A stretch of 64,000 nucleotides of DNA, taken from contig NZ_LPNR01000125.1 of NCBI RefSeq assembly GCF_019266065.1, positions 62,001 to 126,000 on the forward strand, given 5' to 3'. The translations under genes and the position numbers were made by a program. The notes under the pieces are model-generated. The model made no database searches, was not told the DNA's origin, and saw only the letters and a program-made list of their open reading frames with translations. The DNA comes from Nocardia sp. MH4 (GTDB lineage: Bacteria > Actinomycetota > Actinomycetes > Mycobacteriales > Mycobacteriaceae). Of this stretch, positions 32,992 to 41,986 are shown piece by piece (the first letter of the stretch is position 1; every line of letters begins with the position of its first letter).

Positions 32992-33363
32992 ATGACGATC
33001 GAGAGCAGCAGAGCCGAGATCTCCCGGTTCCGCAGCGCCGCCGCGGCGGGCACCGTGAAGTTCGATCCCGATGCCGCGCGCCGCTGCGCCGACCTCTACG
33101 AACAGCAGGCCGACCGGCTCGCCCAGCTCCGTCAGCGCCTCGAATACGCCGGTGCGGCGGGCGGATTCGGTGGTTTCGTCTCCGCGCAGCAGTTGCAGGC
33201 CGGGTTCGCCCACAAGGCCCGCGACGCCGCCGAACTGCTCGACCACTACATCGAGGCCGCCTACCGGATGAAGGAGGCCTTCCTGCTCAGCGCCGGTCTG
33301 CTCGACGAGGCCGACGCGGCCGCGGCCACCGCGCTGCGCGCGGTCGACCCGAGGCGGCGCTGA
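32992..33363 (+). CDS. PE/WXG100-like small secreted helical protein
   Basis: 123 residues, helical, with a loop in the middle (AGGFGGF). The N-terminal part includes VKFDPDAARRCADLYEQQADRL, comparable to the start of PE proteins, and the second helix ends YRMKEAF, a YxxxE motif of the type (YxxxD/E) that marks type VII substrates. It has no signal peptide. The stop codon overlaps the start of the next gene (TGATG), which implies stoichiometric production as a heterodimer, as with PE-PPE pairs. Confidence 0.7.
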   Translation: MTIESSRAEISRFRSAAAAGTVKFDPDAARRCADLYEQQADRLAQLRQRLEYAGAAGGFGGFVSAQQLQAGFAHKARDAAELLDHYIEAAYRMKEAFLLSAGLLDEADAAAATALRAVDPRRR

Positions 33364-34814
33364 TGGGCGGCACCGACCCCACCTACATCAGTGCGATGGA
33401 GCATTTCGAGTCCATGCCGCACGAGCAGATCTACACCCGCACCCAGCAGATCGATGCGGGCGAGATCCTCGACAGCTCGCTCGCCTGGCTGGAGAGTGCC
33501 GCCGCACTGACCACGACCATGCCGCTGACCAGGTCCAACGTCGACCGCGTCCTCGACGAGACCGGGTGGGAGGGTGCCGCCGCCGACGCCGCTTTCGCCA
33601 GCACCCGCGCCTTCGCCGACTCGATCGGCGAGCTCGCGGCGGTCTTCGGCGAGGTCGGCGCCCGCCTCGGTGGGGTCGCGGCGGCCGCGGAGGCGGTGAA
33701 GCTCGCGGTCGTCGCGCCCGGCGGTTCCGGGCCGATCGGCACCATCGCGCGGTTGCTCGAAGCCGCCCATGTCATCGACGCGCAGATGGCGGCGGAAGCG
33801 TTGCGCCAGGAGGCCGTGCTGGCGATGAACATGATCTACAAGCCCGCGTATTCGCTGGCCGGGACCGGTGTGCCCGCCTTGCCCGCGCCGCCGGGATCGG
33901 AGTCGTCCAGCGGGCAGGGACGCGACGGGGCGTCCCCGGAGCTCCCGCAACCCGCCGCACCACAAGGTGATTCGCCCCAGAACGGTTCGACGCCAGAGAC
34001 CGGCACGACCGACCCGGGCTCCGGGAACGGGGCAGGCTCGGCGCCGAGCCAGGACCCGGCCCCGACTACCGAATCTCCACAGCCGGAAACCACTCCCGTG
34101 CCGTCGAGCGAGACACCCGCTCCCCCGACTTCGGGCAGCCCCGCCCCGACGGAAGAATCCGAGCGACCGGCACCGCCGACGACCGATCAACCGGCGCCTT
34201 CCGCACCGACTTCGGAACAGCCTGCGCCGCAACCAGAACCCTCCACCCCTGCACCGCAGACCACCGCACCCACGGCGGAACAGCCCACCCCCGAACCGGA
34301 GCCCGCGCCGCCGACGCCCGAACCAGCGCCGACATCCGAACACCCCGCACCGCAGCCTCCGGCGCCCGCGACCGAACAGCCCGCGCCCCAACCCTCCGCC
34401 CCCACCTCGGAACAGCCCGCTCCCCAACCGGAACCCGCAGCCCCCGCACCCGAGCCAGCGCCGCAAGCGCCGGCGCCCACCTCGGAACACCCCGCACCCC
34501 AACCGGAGACCGCGGCCCCCGCACCAGCGCCGCAGCCACCCGCGCCGACTTCGGAACGGCCGCAACCGGAGTCACCCGCGCCGCCGAGCCCCGCGCCGGA
34601 AGTGCCGGCACCGCAGCAGGTTCCGCGGGCGCCGGAGCCGCACGCGGGTATCGGGGTGCCGCCGGTACCCGGTGGGCCGGTCGATCCGGGTGGGCAGCCG
34701 GGGGTGACCGGGCCGATCCCGGAGACAGCCGGCCCACAGCCGCAGCCCATGACGCCGCCGCCCGCACCACCGCTGGATCTGGATCAGCCGGGCGTCATTC
34801 CGCCGCGGCGGTAG
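33363..34814 (+). CDS. PPE-like type VII substrate with long Pro-rich tail
   Basis: 483 residues. The first 165 residues are helical and PPE-like: YISAMEHFESMPHEQIYTR, a GWEGAAADAAF turn at 68-78 resembling the WxG motif, and ASTRAFADSIGELAAVFGEV. Residues 170-483 are almost entirely Pro/Ala/Glu/Thr/Gln, with recurring blocks such as PTSEQPAPQPEP, PTSEHPAPQP and PATEQPAPQPSAP, ending PPLDLDQPGVIPPRR. The tail is likely extended and may span or interact with the cell wall. It is coupled to the upstream gene by a one-base overlap. Confidence 0.75.
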   Translation: MGGTDPTYISAMEHFESMPHEQIYTRTQQIDAGEILDSSLAWLESAAALTTTMPLTRSNVDRVLDETGWEGAAADAAFASTRAFADSIGELAAVFGEVGARLGGVAAAAEAVKLAVVAPGGSGPIGTIARLLEAAHVIDAQMAAEALRQEAVLAMNMIYKPAYSLAGTGVPALPAPPGSESSSGQGRDGASPELPQPAAPQGDSPQNGSTPETGTTDPGSGNGAGSAPSQDPAPTTESPQPETTPVPSSETPAPPTSGSPAPTEESERPAPPTTDQPAPSAPTSEQPAPQPEPSTPAPQTTAPTAEQPTPEPEPAPPTPEPAPTSEHPAPQPPAPATEQPAPQPSAPTSEQPAPQPEPAAPAPEPAPQAPAPTSEHPAPQPETAAPAPAPQPPAPTSERPQPESPAPPSPAPEVPAPQQVPRAPEPHAGIGVPPVPGGPVDPGGQPGVTGPIPETAGPQPQPMTPPPAPPLDLDQPGVIPPRR

Positions 34815-35143
34815 TCGCGGCGGCGTGGCCGCCGATGCCACCGCACAGCCACGATCGCGACGGGGGCGGGACCGGGCCGCTCGGTGCCACCCGCCTCCGT
34901 GACCCGCGAGTGAGCCTTCCCGGCTGTTCCCCGCACCTGGGTCGGGTCGGGCTGCTCGCCCACGCCTGGCAGTGCGGGAGGACGAGTTCGGCCCGAAGGG
35001 GGTCGGGTAACTCGCCCGCTACGGACGAACCGCCGCGTCGTCGTGGAGCGCGGCGGCTGGTAGCGGGTGCGAACCCGGAGCGCCTCGACCTCGGGTCGCG
35101 AAAGGTCTACCCGTGGCGGTGTTTCCGGTGCCGGCGTCCGGGA
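34815..35143. other. Intergenic region without a gene
   Basis: About 330 bases between the convergent PPE-like gene and proB. I see no open frame with coding character, no tRNA-like cloverleaf and no U-tailed terminator here. Confidence 0.5.
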
Positions 35144-36259
35144 TCAGACCTTGACCAGGTCGTCGGCGTGGATGACCGGGCGCTGCATGGTGTCGGGGAG
35201 TTCGGTGGTGGAGCGGCCGAGCATGGTGGTCAGTTCGGTGCTGTCGTATTCGACGACGCCGCGGGCGACCACCCGGTTGTCGGGGCTGACCAGGTCGACG
35301 ACATCGCCGCCGAAGAAGCGGCCGCGGACGCCGGTGATGCCCGCCGCGAGCAGGGAGCGGCGCTCGGCGACGGCTTCCACGGCGCCCGCGTCGATGAGGA
35401 CCGAGCCACGGGTATCGGCGGCGTGCCGGACCCAGAACTTGCGGCCGGACAGGCGGACCGGGCGGGCGGCGAAGGCGGTGCCGACGGTGCCGTCGGCCAG
35501 CGCGGTCGCGGCGTCGGCGGCCGAGGCGAGCAGGACGGGGATGCCCGCGTCGGCGGCGAGGCGGGCGGCGGACAGCTTGGAGGCCATGCCGCCGGTGCCG
35601 AGCGCGCCCCCGCTGCCGGCGATCACGCCGTCGAGGTCGGCGCTGCTGCGCACCTCGGGGATGAAGTTCGCGGCGCCCTTGCGCGGGTCACCGTCGTAGA
35701 GGCCGGACACATCCGAGAGCAGGATCAGCGCGTCGGCGCCGACCAGGTGCGCCACCAGGGCGGCGAGGCGGTCGTTGTCGCCGAAGCGGATCTCCTCCGT
35801 GGCGACGGTGTCGTTCTCGTTGACCACGGCGATCGCGCCGAGCGAGCGTAGTCGGTCCAGGGTGCGCTGGGCATTGCGGTGGTGCTCGCGGCGGGCGAAG
35901 TCGTCGGCGGAGAGCAGCACCTGGCCGACGGTGCGGTCGTAGCGGGCGAACGAGGTGCCCCAGGCGTGCGCGAGGGCCAGCTGGCCCACACTCGCCGCGG
36001 CCTGCTTGGTGGCCAGGTCCTTGGGCCTGCGCGACAGGCCAAGCGGCGCGATGCCCGCGCCGATCGCACCGGAGGACACCACGACCACGTCCGAACCGGC
36101 CCGCATCCGCGCCTCCACGGCGTCGGCCAGCCGATCGAGCCGGTCGGTGTCCAGACCGCCCTCGAGGCTGGTCAGCGCCGACGAACCGATCTTCACCACC
36201 ACCGCGCGCGCCGACACGATGGCCTGGCGCGCCGCACTCAGCTCCGAACTCACCTGCAT
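35144..36259 (-). CDS. proB: Glutamate 5-kinase
   Basis: 371 residues. It phosphorylates glutamate to gamma-glutamyl phosphate, the first step of proline synthesis. The amino-acid-kinase domain (VVVKIGSSALT, VVSSGAIGAG, VVNENDTVATEEIRFGDNDRLAALVA, GTGGMASKLSAARLAADAGIP) is followed by a PUA domain (about 275-371). Family members with a PUA domain are commonly feedback-inhibited by proline. It lies 129 bases downstream of obgE on the same strand and completes the pathway with proA at 15019-16284. Confidence 0.97.
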   Translation of the reverse strand: MQVSSELSAARQAIVSARAVVVKIGSSALTSLEGGLDTDRLDRLADAVEARMRAGSDVVVVSSGAIGAGIAPLGLSRRPKDLATKQAAASVGQLALAHAWGTSFARYDRTVGQVLLSADDFARREHHRNAQRTLDRLRSLGAIAVVNENDTVATEEIRFGDNDRLAALVAHLVGADALILLSDVSGLYDGDPRKGAANFIPEVRSSADLDGVIAGSGGALGTGGMASKLSAARLAADAGIPVLLASAADAATALADGTVGTAFAARPVRLSGRKFWVRHAADTRGSVLIDAGAVEAVAERRSLLAAGITGVRGRFFGGDVVDLVSPDNRVVARGVVEYDSTELTTMLGRSTTELPDTMQRPVIHADDLVKV

Positions 36260-36388
36260 AGCCTTACTCCCTGCACCGCGATCACCGTCGTCGACGGTCC
36301 CAGCTCATGCCGGTGACCCACCGCAGTATGCCGATCGAACGACCGTGTCCGACAACGGTTTTCGACCGGCGCCGACACGGCCGGACCT

Positions 36389-37843
36389 CTACTTCCCGTC
36401 TTCGTCGAGCAAGCCACGACGCGCACGCGAGGCGAGCTTGCGCTCGGCCGCGCCGATGCGGTCGTTGTTCTCCAGCCGGATGTCGGTACCGCGGCCGGTC
36501 GGCACGATGTCGACACCGGCGGATACCTGCGGCTCCCACTCGAACGACACATCGCCGATCGTCACCGAACACCCCGGCTCGGCACCCTGCTTGACCAGCT
36601 CGGCCTCGACGCCGAGGCGGGCCAGCCGGTCGGCCAGATAGCCGACGGCTTCGTCGTTGTCGAACTGGGTCTGGCGCACCCAGCGCTCCGGCCGGGTGCC
36701 GCGCACGATGAAGCCACCCGGCTCCTGCGGATCCGCGATCACGCTGAACCCGGACTCGTCGGTCGCGATCGGACGGATCACCGTGCGCTTCGGCGCGGCC
36801 TTCGGGTGATCTTCGCGATACTGGCGGACCATATCGGCCAGCGCGAAGGTCAGCGGACGCAGGCCGGCGCGGCTCACCGCGGAGATCTCGAACACCGGCC
36901 AGCCGCGTTCGGTGAACTCCGGCGTCACCATCTCGGCCAGTTCGGCGGCGTCGGGAACGTCGGTCTTGTTCAGGATGACCACGCGGGGCCGGTCGGCCAG
37001 GTCGCCGAGGCTCGCGTCACCGGCCAGGGCCGGTTTGTACGCGGCCAGTTCGGCCTCGAGCGCGTCGACGTCGGAGACCGGGTCGCGGCCCGGTTCCAGG
37101 GTCGCGCAGTCGACGACGTGGGCCAGTACCGCGCAGCGCTCCAGATGGCGCAGGAAGTCCAGGCCGAGGCCACGACCGTCGCTGGCGCCGGGAATCAGAC
37201 CCGGCACGTCGGCGACGGTGAAGGTGGTGTCGCCGCTGGCGACCACGCCAAGGTTCGGGACCAGCGTGGTGAACGGGTAGTCGGCGATCTTGGGCTTGGC
37301 GGCCGAGAGCACCGAGACCAGCGAGGACTTGCCCGCCGACGGGAACCCGACCAGGCCGACGTCGGCGACCGACTTCAGCTCCAGGACCAGGTCGAGCTCT
37401 TCGCCCTCTTCCCCGAGCAGCGCGAAACCGGGCGCCTTGCGTGCCTTGGACGCCAGCGAGGCGTTGCCGAGACCGCCGCGGCCGCCCTTGGCGACCACGA
37501 ACTTGTTGCCGACGCCGACCAGGTCGACGACGACCTCGCCGTCGGCATCGACGACCACGGTGCCGTCGGGCACCTTGAGCACCAGGTCGGTGCCCATCTT
37601 GCCGTCGCGGTTGCCGCCCTCGCCGGGCTTGCCGTTGCCGGCCTTGGCGTGCGGATGGAAATGGAAGTCGAGCAGGGTGTGGACGTTCGGGTCGACCTCG
37701 AGGATCACATCCCCGCCGTTGCCGCCGTTGCCACCGTCGGGACCACCGAGCGGCTTGAACTTCTCACGATGCACCGAGGCGCAACCGTGTCCACCTCTAC
37801 CGGCACGAACATGCAGCACGACGCGGTCGATGAATTTGGACAT
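36389..37843 (-). CDS. obgE: Obg GTPase
   Basis: 484 residues. An essential ribosome-associated GTPase linked to 50S assembly and growth control. Three domains: the Gly-rich Obg fold (1-158, GGPDGGNGGNGGDVIL), the G domain with GFPSAGKSSL, VLNKTD and SAVSRAGL, and the C-terminal OCT domain typical of Obg from Gram-positive bacteria, extended by a basic tail. ATG 37843 has an AGGAGGAGG ribosome-binding site. It follows rpmA and rplU as in most bacteria; a hairpin in the rpmA-obgE gap may separate them. Confidence 0.97.
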   Translation of the reverse strand: MSKFIDRVVLHVRAGRGGHGCASVHREKFKPLGGPDGGNGGNGGDVILEVDPNVHTLLDFHFHPHAKAGNGKPGEGGNRDGKMGTDLVLKVPDGTVVVDADGEVVVDLVGVGNKFVVAKGGRGGLGNASLASKARKAPGFALLGEEGEELDLVLELKSVADVGLVGFPSAGKSSLVSVLSAAKPKIADYPFTTLVPNLGVVASGDTTFTVADVPGLIPGASDGRGLGLDFLRHLERCAVLAHVVDCATLEPGRDPVSDVDALEAELAAYKPALAGDASLGDLADRPRVVILNKTDVPDAAELAEMVTPEFTERGWPVFEISAVSRAGLRPLTFALADMVRQYREDHPKAAPKRTVIRPIATDESGFSVIADPQEPGGFIVRGTRPERWVRQTQFDNDEAVGYLADRLARLGVEAELVKQGAEPGCSVTIGDVSFEWEPQVSAGVDIVPTGRGTDIRLENNDRIGAAERKLASRARRGLLDEDGK

Positions 37844-37899
37844 GGGTTGATCCTCCTCCTTCTGACTGGTCGATTGCGGTAAGGGTGAGCGAACACGAC

Positions 37900-37935
37900 G
37901 GAGCGGGTCAGGGAAACAACCCTGACCCGCTCCGG
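37900..37935 (-). terminator. Hairpin between rpmA and obgE
   Basis: A perfect 15-bp stem (inner arm AGCGGGTCAGGG) with a 6-base loop lies 30 bases after the rpmA stop. No U-tract follows on the minus strand, so it would be a U-less actinobacterial terminator or a processing signal that lowers obgE relative to the ribosomal proteins. Confidence 0.6.
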
Positions 37936-37964
37936 TGTCCGTGGGGAGCTGACGCTCCAGGCGG

Positions 37965-38231
37965 TCAGGCCTGGGCCGGCTCCGGGACGACGATGTTGAC
38001 GGTCTTGCGGCCACGCTTGGTGCCGAACTCGACCGCGCCCGCCGCGAGGGCGAACAGGGTGTCGTCGCCGCCACGACCGACGTTCACGCCGGGGTGGAAG
38101 TGGGTTCCGCGCTGACGGACGAGGATCTCGCCCGCGCTGACCTTCTGGCCACCGAAGCGCTTCACGCCGAGGCGCTGGGCGTTCGAATCACGACCGTTCC
38201 GGGAGCTGGATGCACCCTTCTTATGTGCCAT
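37965..38231 (-). CDS. rpmA: 50S ribosomal protein bL27
   Basis: 88 residues. It begins AHKKGASSSRNGRDSNAQRLGVKRFGG, the N-terminal arm that reaches the peptidyl-transferase centre, and continues through LVRQRGTHFHPGVNVGRGGDDTLFAL. No Firmicutes-type N-terminal extension is present, so no Prp cleavage is needed. It lies 22 bases after rplU. Confidence 0.98.
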   Translation of the reverse strand: MAHKKGASSSRNGRDSNAQRLGVKRFGGQKVSAGEILVRQRGTHFHPGVNVGRGGDDTLFALAAGAVEFGTKRGRKTVNIVVPEPAQA

Positions 38232-38253
38232 TGCTTCGTCTCCTCGGGATGTC

Positions 38254-38565
38254 TTACTTGATGCCGGTGACCTTGATGACCGTCAGCGGCTGACGGTGAC
38301 CCTGGCGCTTGTGGTAGCCGGTCTTGTTCTTGAACTTGTGGATCCGGATCTTCGGGCCCTTGGTCTGATCGACGACCTCGGCGGCCACGGAGATCTTGGC
38401 CAGCTTGTCGGCGTCGGTGGTCAGATCGGCGCCGTCGACGACGAGAACCGGGGTCAGGGCCACGGCGGTGCCGGGCTCACCCTCGATCTTCTCGACCTTC
38501 ACCAGGTCACCGACCGCGACCTTGTACTGCTTTCCGCCGGTCTTGACGATTGCGTACGCTGCCAT
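38254..38565 (-). CDS. rplU: 50S ribosomal protein bL21
   Basis: 103 residues. It starts AAYAIVKTGGKQYKVAVGD and contains KIRIHKFKNKTGYHKRQGHRQ, the rRNA-binding basic segment. ATG 38565 is the family start. It opens the rplU-rpmA pair downstream of the rne terminator. Confidence 0.98.
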   Translation of the reverse strand: MAAYAIVKTGGKQYKVAVGDLVKVEKIEGEPGTAVALTPVLVVDGADLTTDADKLAKISVAAEVVDQTKGPKIRIHKFKNKTGYHKRQGHRQPLTVIKVTGIK

Positions 38566-38790
38566 CGGTCGGCTTCCTCCACTCACGTTGGTCGTGCTCG
38601 TTTCACGTCACAGCTGCGCGACGCGTGTTCTTGACTGGGGCTCATTCCCGCGAACGGGGAGAGCAACGGTCACTTGCCTGCGGAATCACCCTGCCGTTCG
38701 GCTAGGTGCCCAATCGCGGGGCAGCGACCGACCTAGGTTACCAGACCGGTATCCACTCCCCCAATTCGGCCGGTCAGGGCCGAATCGAGG

Positions 38791-38824
38791 GCCTGCGCGC
38801 GAGGAGTGCTCCCCGCGCGCAGGC
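38791..38824 (-). terminator. Hairpin after rne
   Basis: An 11-bp perfect stem (GCCTGCGCGCG with CGCGCGCAGGC) with a further inner GGAG/CTCC pairing lies seven bases beyond the rne stop. A second perfect 8-bp hairpin (ATTCGGCC/GGCCGAAT, 38764-38785) follows. Neither has a strong U-tract. Confidence 0.55.
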
Positions 38825-38830
38825 GGCCTC

Positions 38831-41800
38831 CTAGTTCGATTCGGGCGCGGGTGCGCCCGCCGGCCTGCCCACCGCGCGACGGCGCGGCTTGCGGGCCGGG
38901 ACGACGACCGGCTCGGCGGCGAAGTCCACGACGGCCGCGGCGGGGGGCTGCTCGCTCGTCGACAGGACGAACACCGCGCCCGCGCTGTCGGGGGCGGGTG
39001 CCGCCGTCGAGCGGGCCACGCGGCGCCTGCGCGGTGCGCGAGCAGCGGGCTCCTCCACGACCGGCTCGGGTTCGGGCTCGGCCTGTTCGGGCTCCGGCTC
39101 GACGGCGGTCTCCGCCACGACGGGCTCCGGCTCGGCAACAGGCTCGGCGACCGGGGCCGCCTCCTCGTCCGCCGCGACGGGCTCGGCCGGGATGACCCCG
39201 GTGAGCGCGGGACTGTCGACCGCCGACTCGGTCTGAGCGGCAGCGCCGCGGCTCGACCGGCGCGACCGGGACCGCGACCGCGACCGGGTCGGCTCGGCGG
39301 GCGCCTCCGCGGGGGCCGCGGTCTCGGCCACGACCTCCTCGATGGGCTCGCCGTCCTCACCGTGGTGGGCGGCCATCGCGAGCGCGACCGGGTGGGCCCG
39401 CTTGACCGCGATGTCCTCCTCACCGTGCTCGGCGGCGGGCGCGGTGCCGTTGGTCGCCGGAGCGGCCGGGGCGGCGGGCTTGTCCTGGGTCTTGTCCTTG
39501 CCGCGACGACGACGCGACGAGCCTTCCTTGGCCCGGTTGCCCGAGTCGTCGGCACCGGACCCGGCGTCGACCGGATAGGAGTGCACGAGGATGCCGCGCC
39601 CGTGGCAGTGCTCACAGGTCGTCGAGAACGCCTCGACCAGTCCGGTGCCCAGCTTCTTGCGGGTCATCTGGACCAGGCCGAGCGAGGTCACCTCCGACAC
39701 CTGGTGCCGGGTGCGATCGCGGCCCAGCGCCTCGGTGAGCCGGCGCAGCACCAGGTCACGGTTGGATTCGAGCACCATGTCGATGAAGTCGACGACGATC
39801 ATGCCGCCGATGTCGCGCAGCCGCATCTGGCGCACGATCTCCTCGGCCGCCTCCAAGTTGTTCTTGGTGACCGTCTCCTCCAGGTTCGACGAACCCGACC
39901 CGGTGAACTTGCCGGTGTTCACGTCGACGACCGTCATCGCCTCGGTGCGGTCGATCACCAGCGTGCCGCCCGAGGGCAGCCACACCTTGCGATCGAGCGC
40001 CTTGGCCAGCTGCTCGTCGATGCGGAAGGCGTCGAACACGTCGACACCGTTGTTCTCGTGCCGGTTCACCCGCGGCAGCAGGTCCGGCGCGACGGTGCGC
40101 ACGTAGGTCTCGACCGTGCTCCAGGCCCGCTCGCCCTCGATGACCAGCTTGGCGAAGTCCTCGTTGAACAGATCACGGATGACCTTGACCAGCATGTCGG
40201 GCTCTTCGTAGAGAGCCTTGGGCGCGTTGGACTCCTTGGCGGCGGCCTCTTCGATGGTGCGCCAGGTGGCCTGCAGCCGCTCGACGTCGCGAGCCAGCTC
40301 GGGCTCGCTGACACCCTCGGACGCGGTGCGGATGATCACACCGGCGTCGGCGGGCACGATCTCGCGCAGGATCTCCTTGAGGCGCTTGCGCTCGGTGTCG
40401 GGCAGCTTGCGGCTGATCCCGGTGGAGGTGCCGCCCGGCACGTACACCAGGAACCGGCCCGCGAGCGAGATCTGAGTGGTCAGACGGGCGCCCTTGTGAC
40501 CCACCGGGTCCTTGGACACCTGCACCAGCACCTGATCGCCGGGCTTGAGCGCCTGCTCGATCTTGCGCTCCTTGCCGCCCAGACCGGCGGCGTCCCAGTT
40601 CACCTCACCGGCGTAGAGCACGCCGTTGCGGCCGCGGCCGATGTCGATGAACGCGGCCTCCATGCTCGGCAGCACGTTCTGCACCTTGCCGAGGTAGACA
40701 TTGCCCACCATCGACGCCTGGCCGGAACTGGTCACGAAGTGCTCGACCAGGATGTTGTCCTCGAGCACCGCCACCTGGGTGGTGATCTGGTGACCCGGCG
40801 CGTGCTCGGCGGCGTCGAACGACTTCTCCCGCACGACCATCACCCGGTCGACCGCCTCGCGGCGGGCCAGGAACTCCGACTCGGTCAGGATCGGCGGACG
40901 ACGGCGACCGGCCTCGCGGCCGTCGCGGCGGCGCTGACGCTTGGCCTCGAGCCGGGTGGATCCGGAGATGCCCTGCACCTCGTCGGACGCGGCCCGGCCA
41001 CGGCTCTTGTTGCGCGGCTCGCGCTCGTGCACGACGGTGTTCGGCGGATCGTCCTCCGACGACGCGTCGGCATCGCCGCCCTCCCCGCCGACCTTGCGGC
41101 GGCGACGACGGCGGCGGCGCCGGCTCGCGCCCTCGGGCTGGGTGTCATCCTCGTCGTCGGAGTCGGCGTCGGTATCGGTGTCCTCGGCCTGCTGCTCGGC
41201 TTCGTCGGTGGCGGCCTCGGACGGCGCGGCGGGCTCGTCGTCGGTGTCGTGCTCGGCGCCCTCGGTGTCGGTGTCGTCGCCGTCGGCGGACTGCTCGCCC
41301 CGGCCACGGCCGCGGCCACGACGGCCCCGGCGACGGCGACGCGGCTGCCCGTCGGCGTCGTGGTCGCCGGTGTCCCCGGCGGCGTCGGACTCGTCCTCGA
41401 CCGGCTCGGCCTCGGCCTCGATCTCCTCGACCGGCTCCTCGGTCCGCTTGACGGTCCGCTCGGCGCGGCGGCGCTTACGCGCCTCCTCGGCGGCGGTGGC
41501 GTCCGGCGGCAGGAACAGCGGCGCGGTGAAGGCGGGCGCCTCGAAGCTGACCGGCTCGACCACCGCCGGTTCCTCGACCGGGCGGTGGGTGAACAGACCG
41601 GTGTGCGCGTCGTCGGCCATGGCGGCGAAGACTTCGTCGGTCCGCGCGACCTCGGGTGCCGAGAACATCGGCGCGGGCGCGGTGGTCGTGTCGGCCGGCT
41701 GCTCGGCGACGGGGGCGGTCGACGGCGGGGTCGCCGTCGCGGGGGTGGATGCCGGGGATTCGCCGGTATCGGCGTCAGCGGCGGCGATCGCGTCGCGCAC

Positions 41801-41986
41801 GGTCTCGGCGACCGCGCGATCCACATTCGATTGGACGCTGCGCGCCTCGGCCCCCAGTTCGGCCAGTTTGGCCAGGATGCGTTTGCTGGTCACTCCCAAC
41901 CGCTTGGCCAGTGCATGAACTCGAATTCGCTCCGGCAATTGATCGGCATCCTGTTGTGTTGTGTCCAGCGGCTCTGTATCGGCCAC
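38831..41986 (-). CDS. rne: Ribonuclease E/G
   Basis: 1051 residues. The main endoribonuclease for mRNA decay and rRNA processing. Layout: an IF2-N-like domain (RIRVHALAKRLGVTSKRIL, 20-65), a long acidic then Arg-rich disordered region to about 390, the S1 domain with MVGNVYLGKVQNVLPSMEAAF, a 5'-sensor/RNase H segment, the DNase-I-like catalytic region with VDVNTGKF and IGGMIVVDFIDM, the zinc-link CEHCHGRG, and another long Glu/Pro/Ala-rich tail. The catalytic core in the middle with tails on both sides is the mycobacterial arrangement. The GTG start has GAGGAGA before it. A 566-base structured leader precedes it. Confidence 0.96.
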   Translation of the reverse strand: MADTEPLDTTQQDADQLPERIRVHALAKRLGVTSKRILAKLAELGAEARSVQSNVDRAVAETVRDAIAAADADTGESPASTPATATPPSTAPVAEQPADTTTAPAPMFSAPEVARTDEVFAAMADDAHTGLFTHRPVEEPAVVEPVSFEAPAFTAPLFLPPDATAAEEARKRRRAERTVKRTEEPVEEIEAEAEPVEDESDAAGDTGDHDADGQPRRRRRGRRGRGRGRGEQSADGDDTDTEGAEHDTDDEPAAPSEAATDEAEQQAEDTDTDADSDDEDDTQPEGASRRRRRRRRRKVGGEGGDADASSEDDPPNTVVHEREPRNKSRGRAASDEVQGISGSTRLEAKRQRRRDGREAGRRRPPILTESEFLARREAVDRVMVVREKSFDAAEHAPGHQITTQVAVLEDNILVEHFVTSSGQASMVGNVYLGKVQNVLPSMEAAFIDIGRGRNGVLYAGEVNWDAAGLGGKERKIEQALKPGDQVLVQVSKDPVGHKGARLTTQISLAGRFLVYVPGGTSTGISRKLPDTERKRLKEILREIVPADAGVIIRTASEGVSEPELARDVERLQATWRTIEEAAAKESNAPKALYEEPDMLVKVIRDLFNEDFAKLVIEGERAWSTVETYVRTVAPDLLPRVNRHENNGVDVFDAFRIDEQLAKALDRKVWLPSGGTLVIDRTEAMTVVDVNTGKFTGSGSSNLEETVTKNNLEAAEEIVRQMRLRDIGGMIVVDFIDMVLESNRDLVLRRLTEALGRDRTRHQVSEVTSLGLVQMTRKKLGTGLVEAFSTTCEHCHGRGILVHSYPVDAGSGADDSGNRAKEGSSRRRRGKDKTQDKPAAPAAPATNGTAPAAEHGEEDIAVKRAHPVALAMAAHHGEDGEPIEEVVAETAAPAEAPAEPTRSRSRSRSRRSSRGAAAQTESAVDSPALTGVIPAEPVAADEEAAPVAEPVAEPEPVVAETAVEPEPEQAEPEPEPVVEEPAARAPRRRRVARSTAAPAPDSAGAVFVLSTSEQPPAAAVVDFAAEPVVVPARKPRRRAVGRPAGAPAPESN

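Noticed and set aside
34815..35143. tRNA or attachment site after the PPE-like gene
   Set aside because: No acceptor stem, T-loop GTTCRA or CCA-type 3' end was found.
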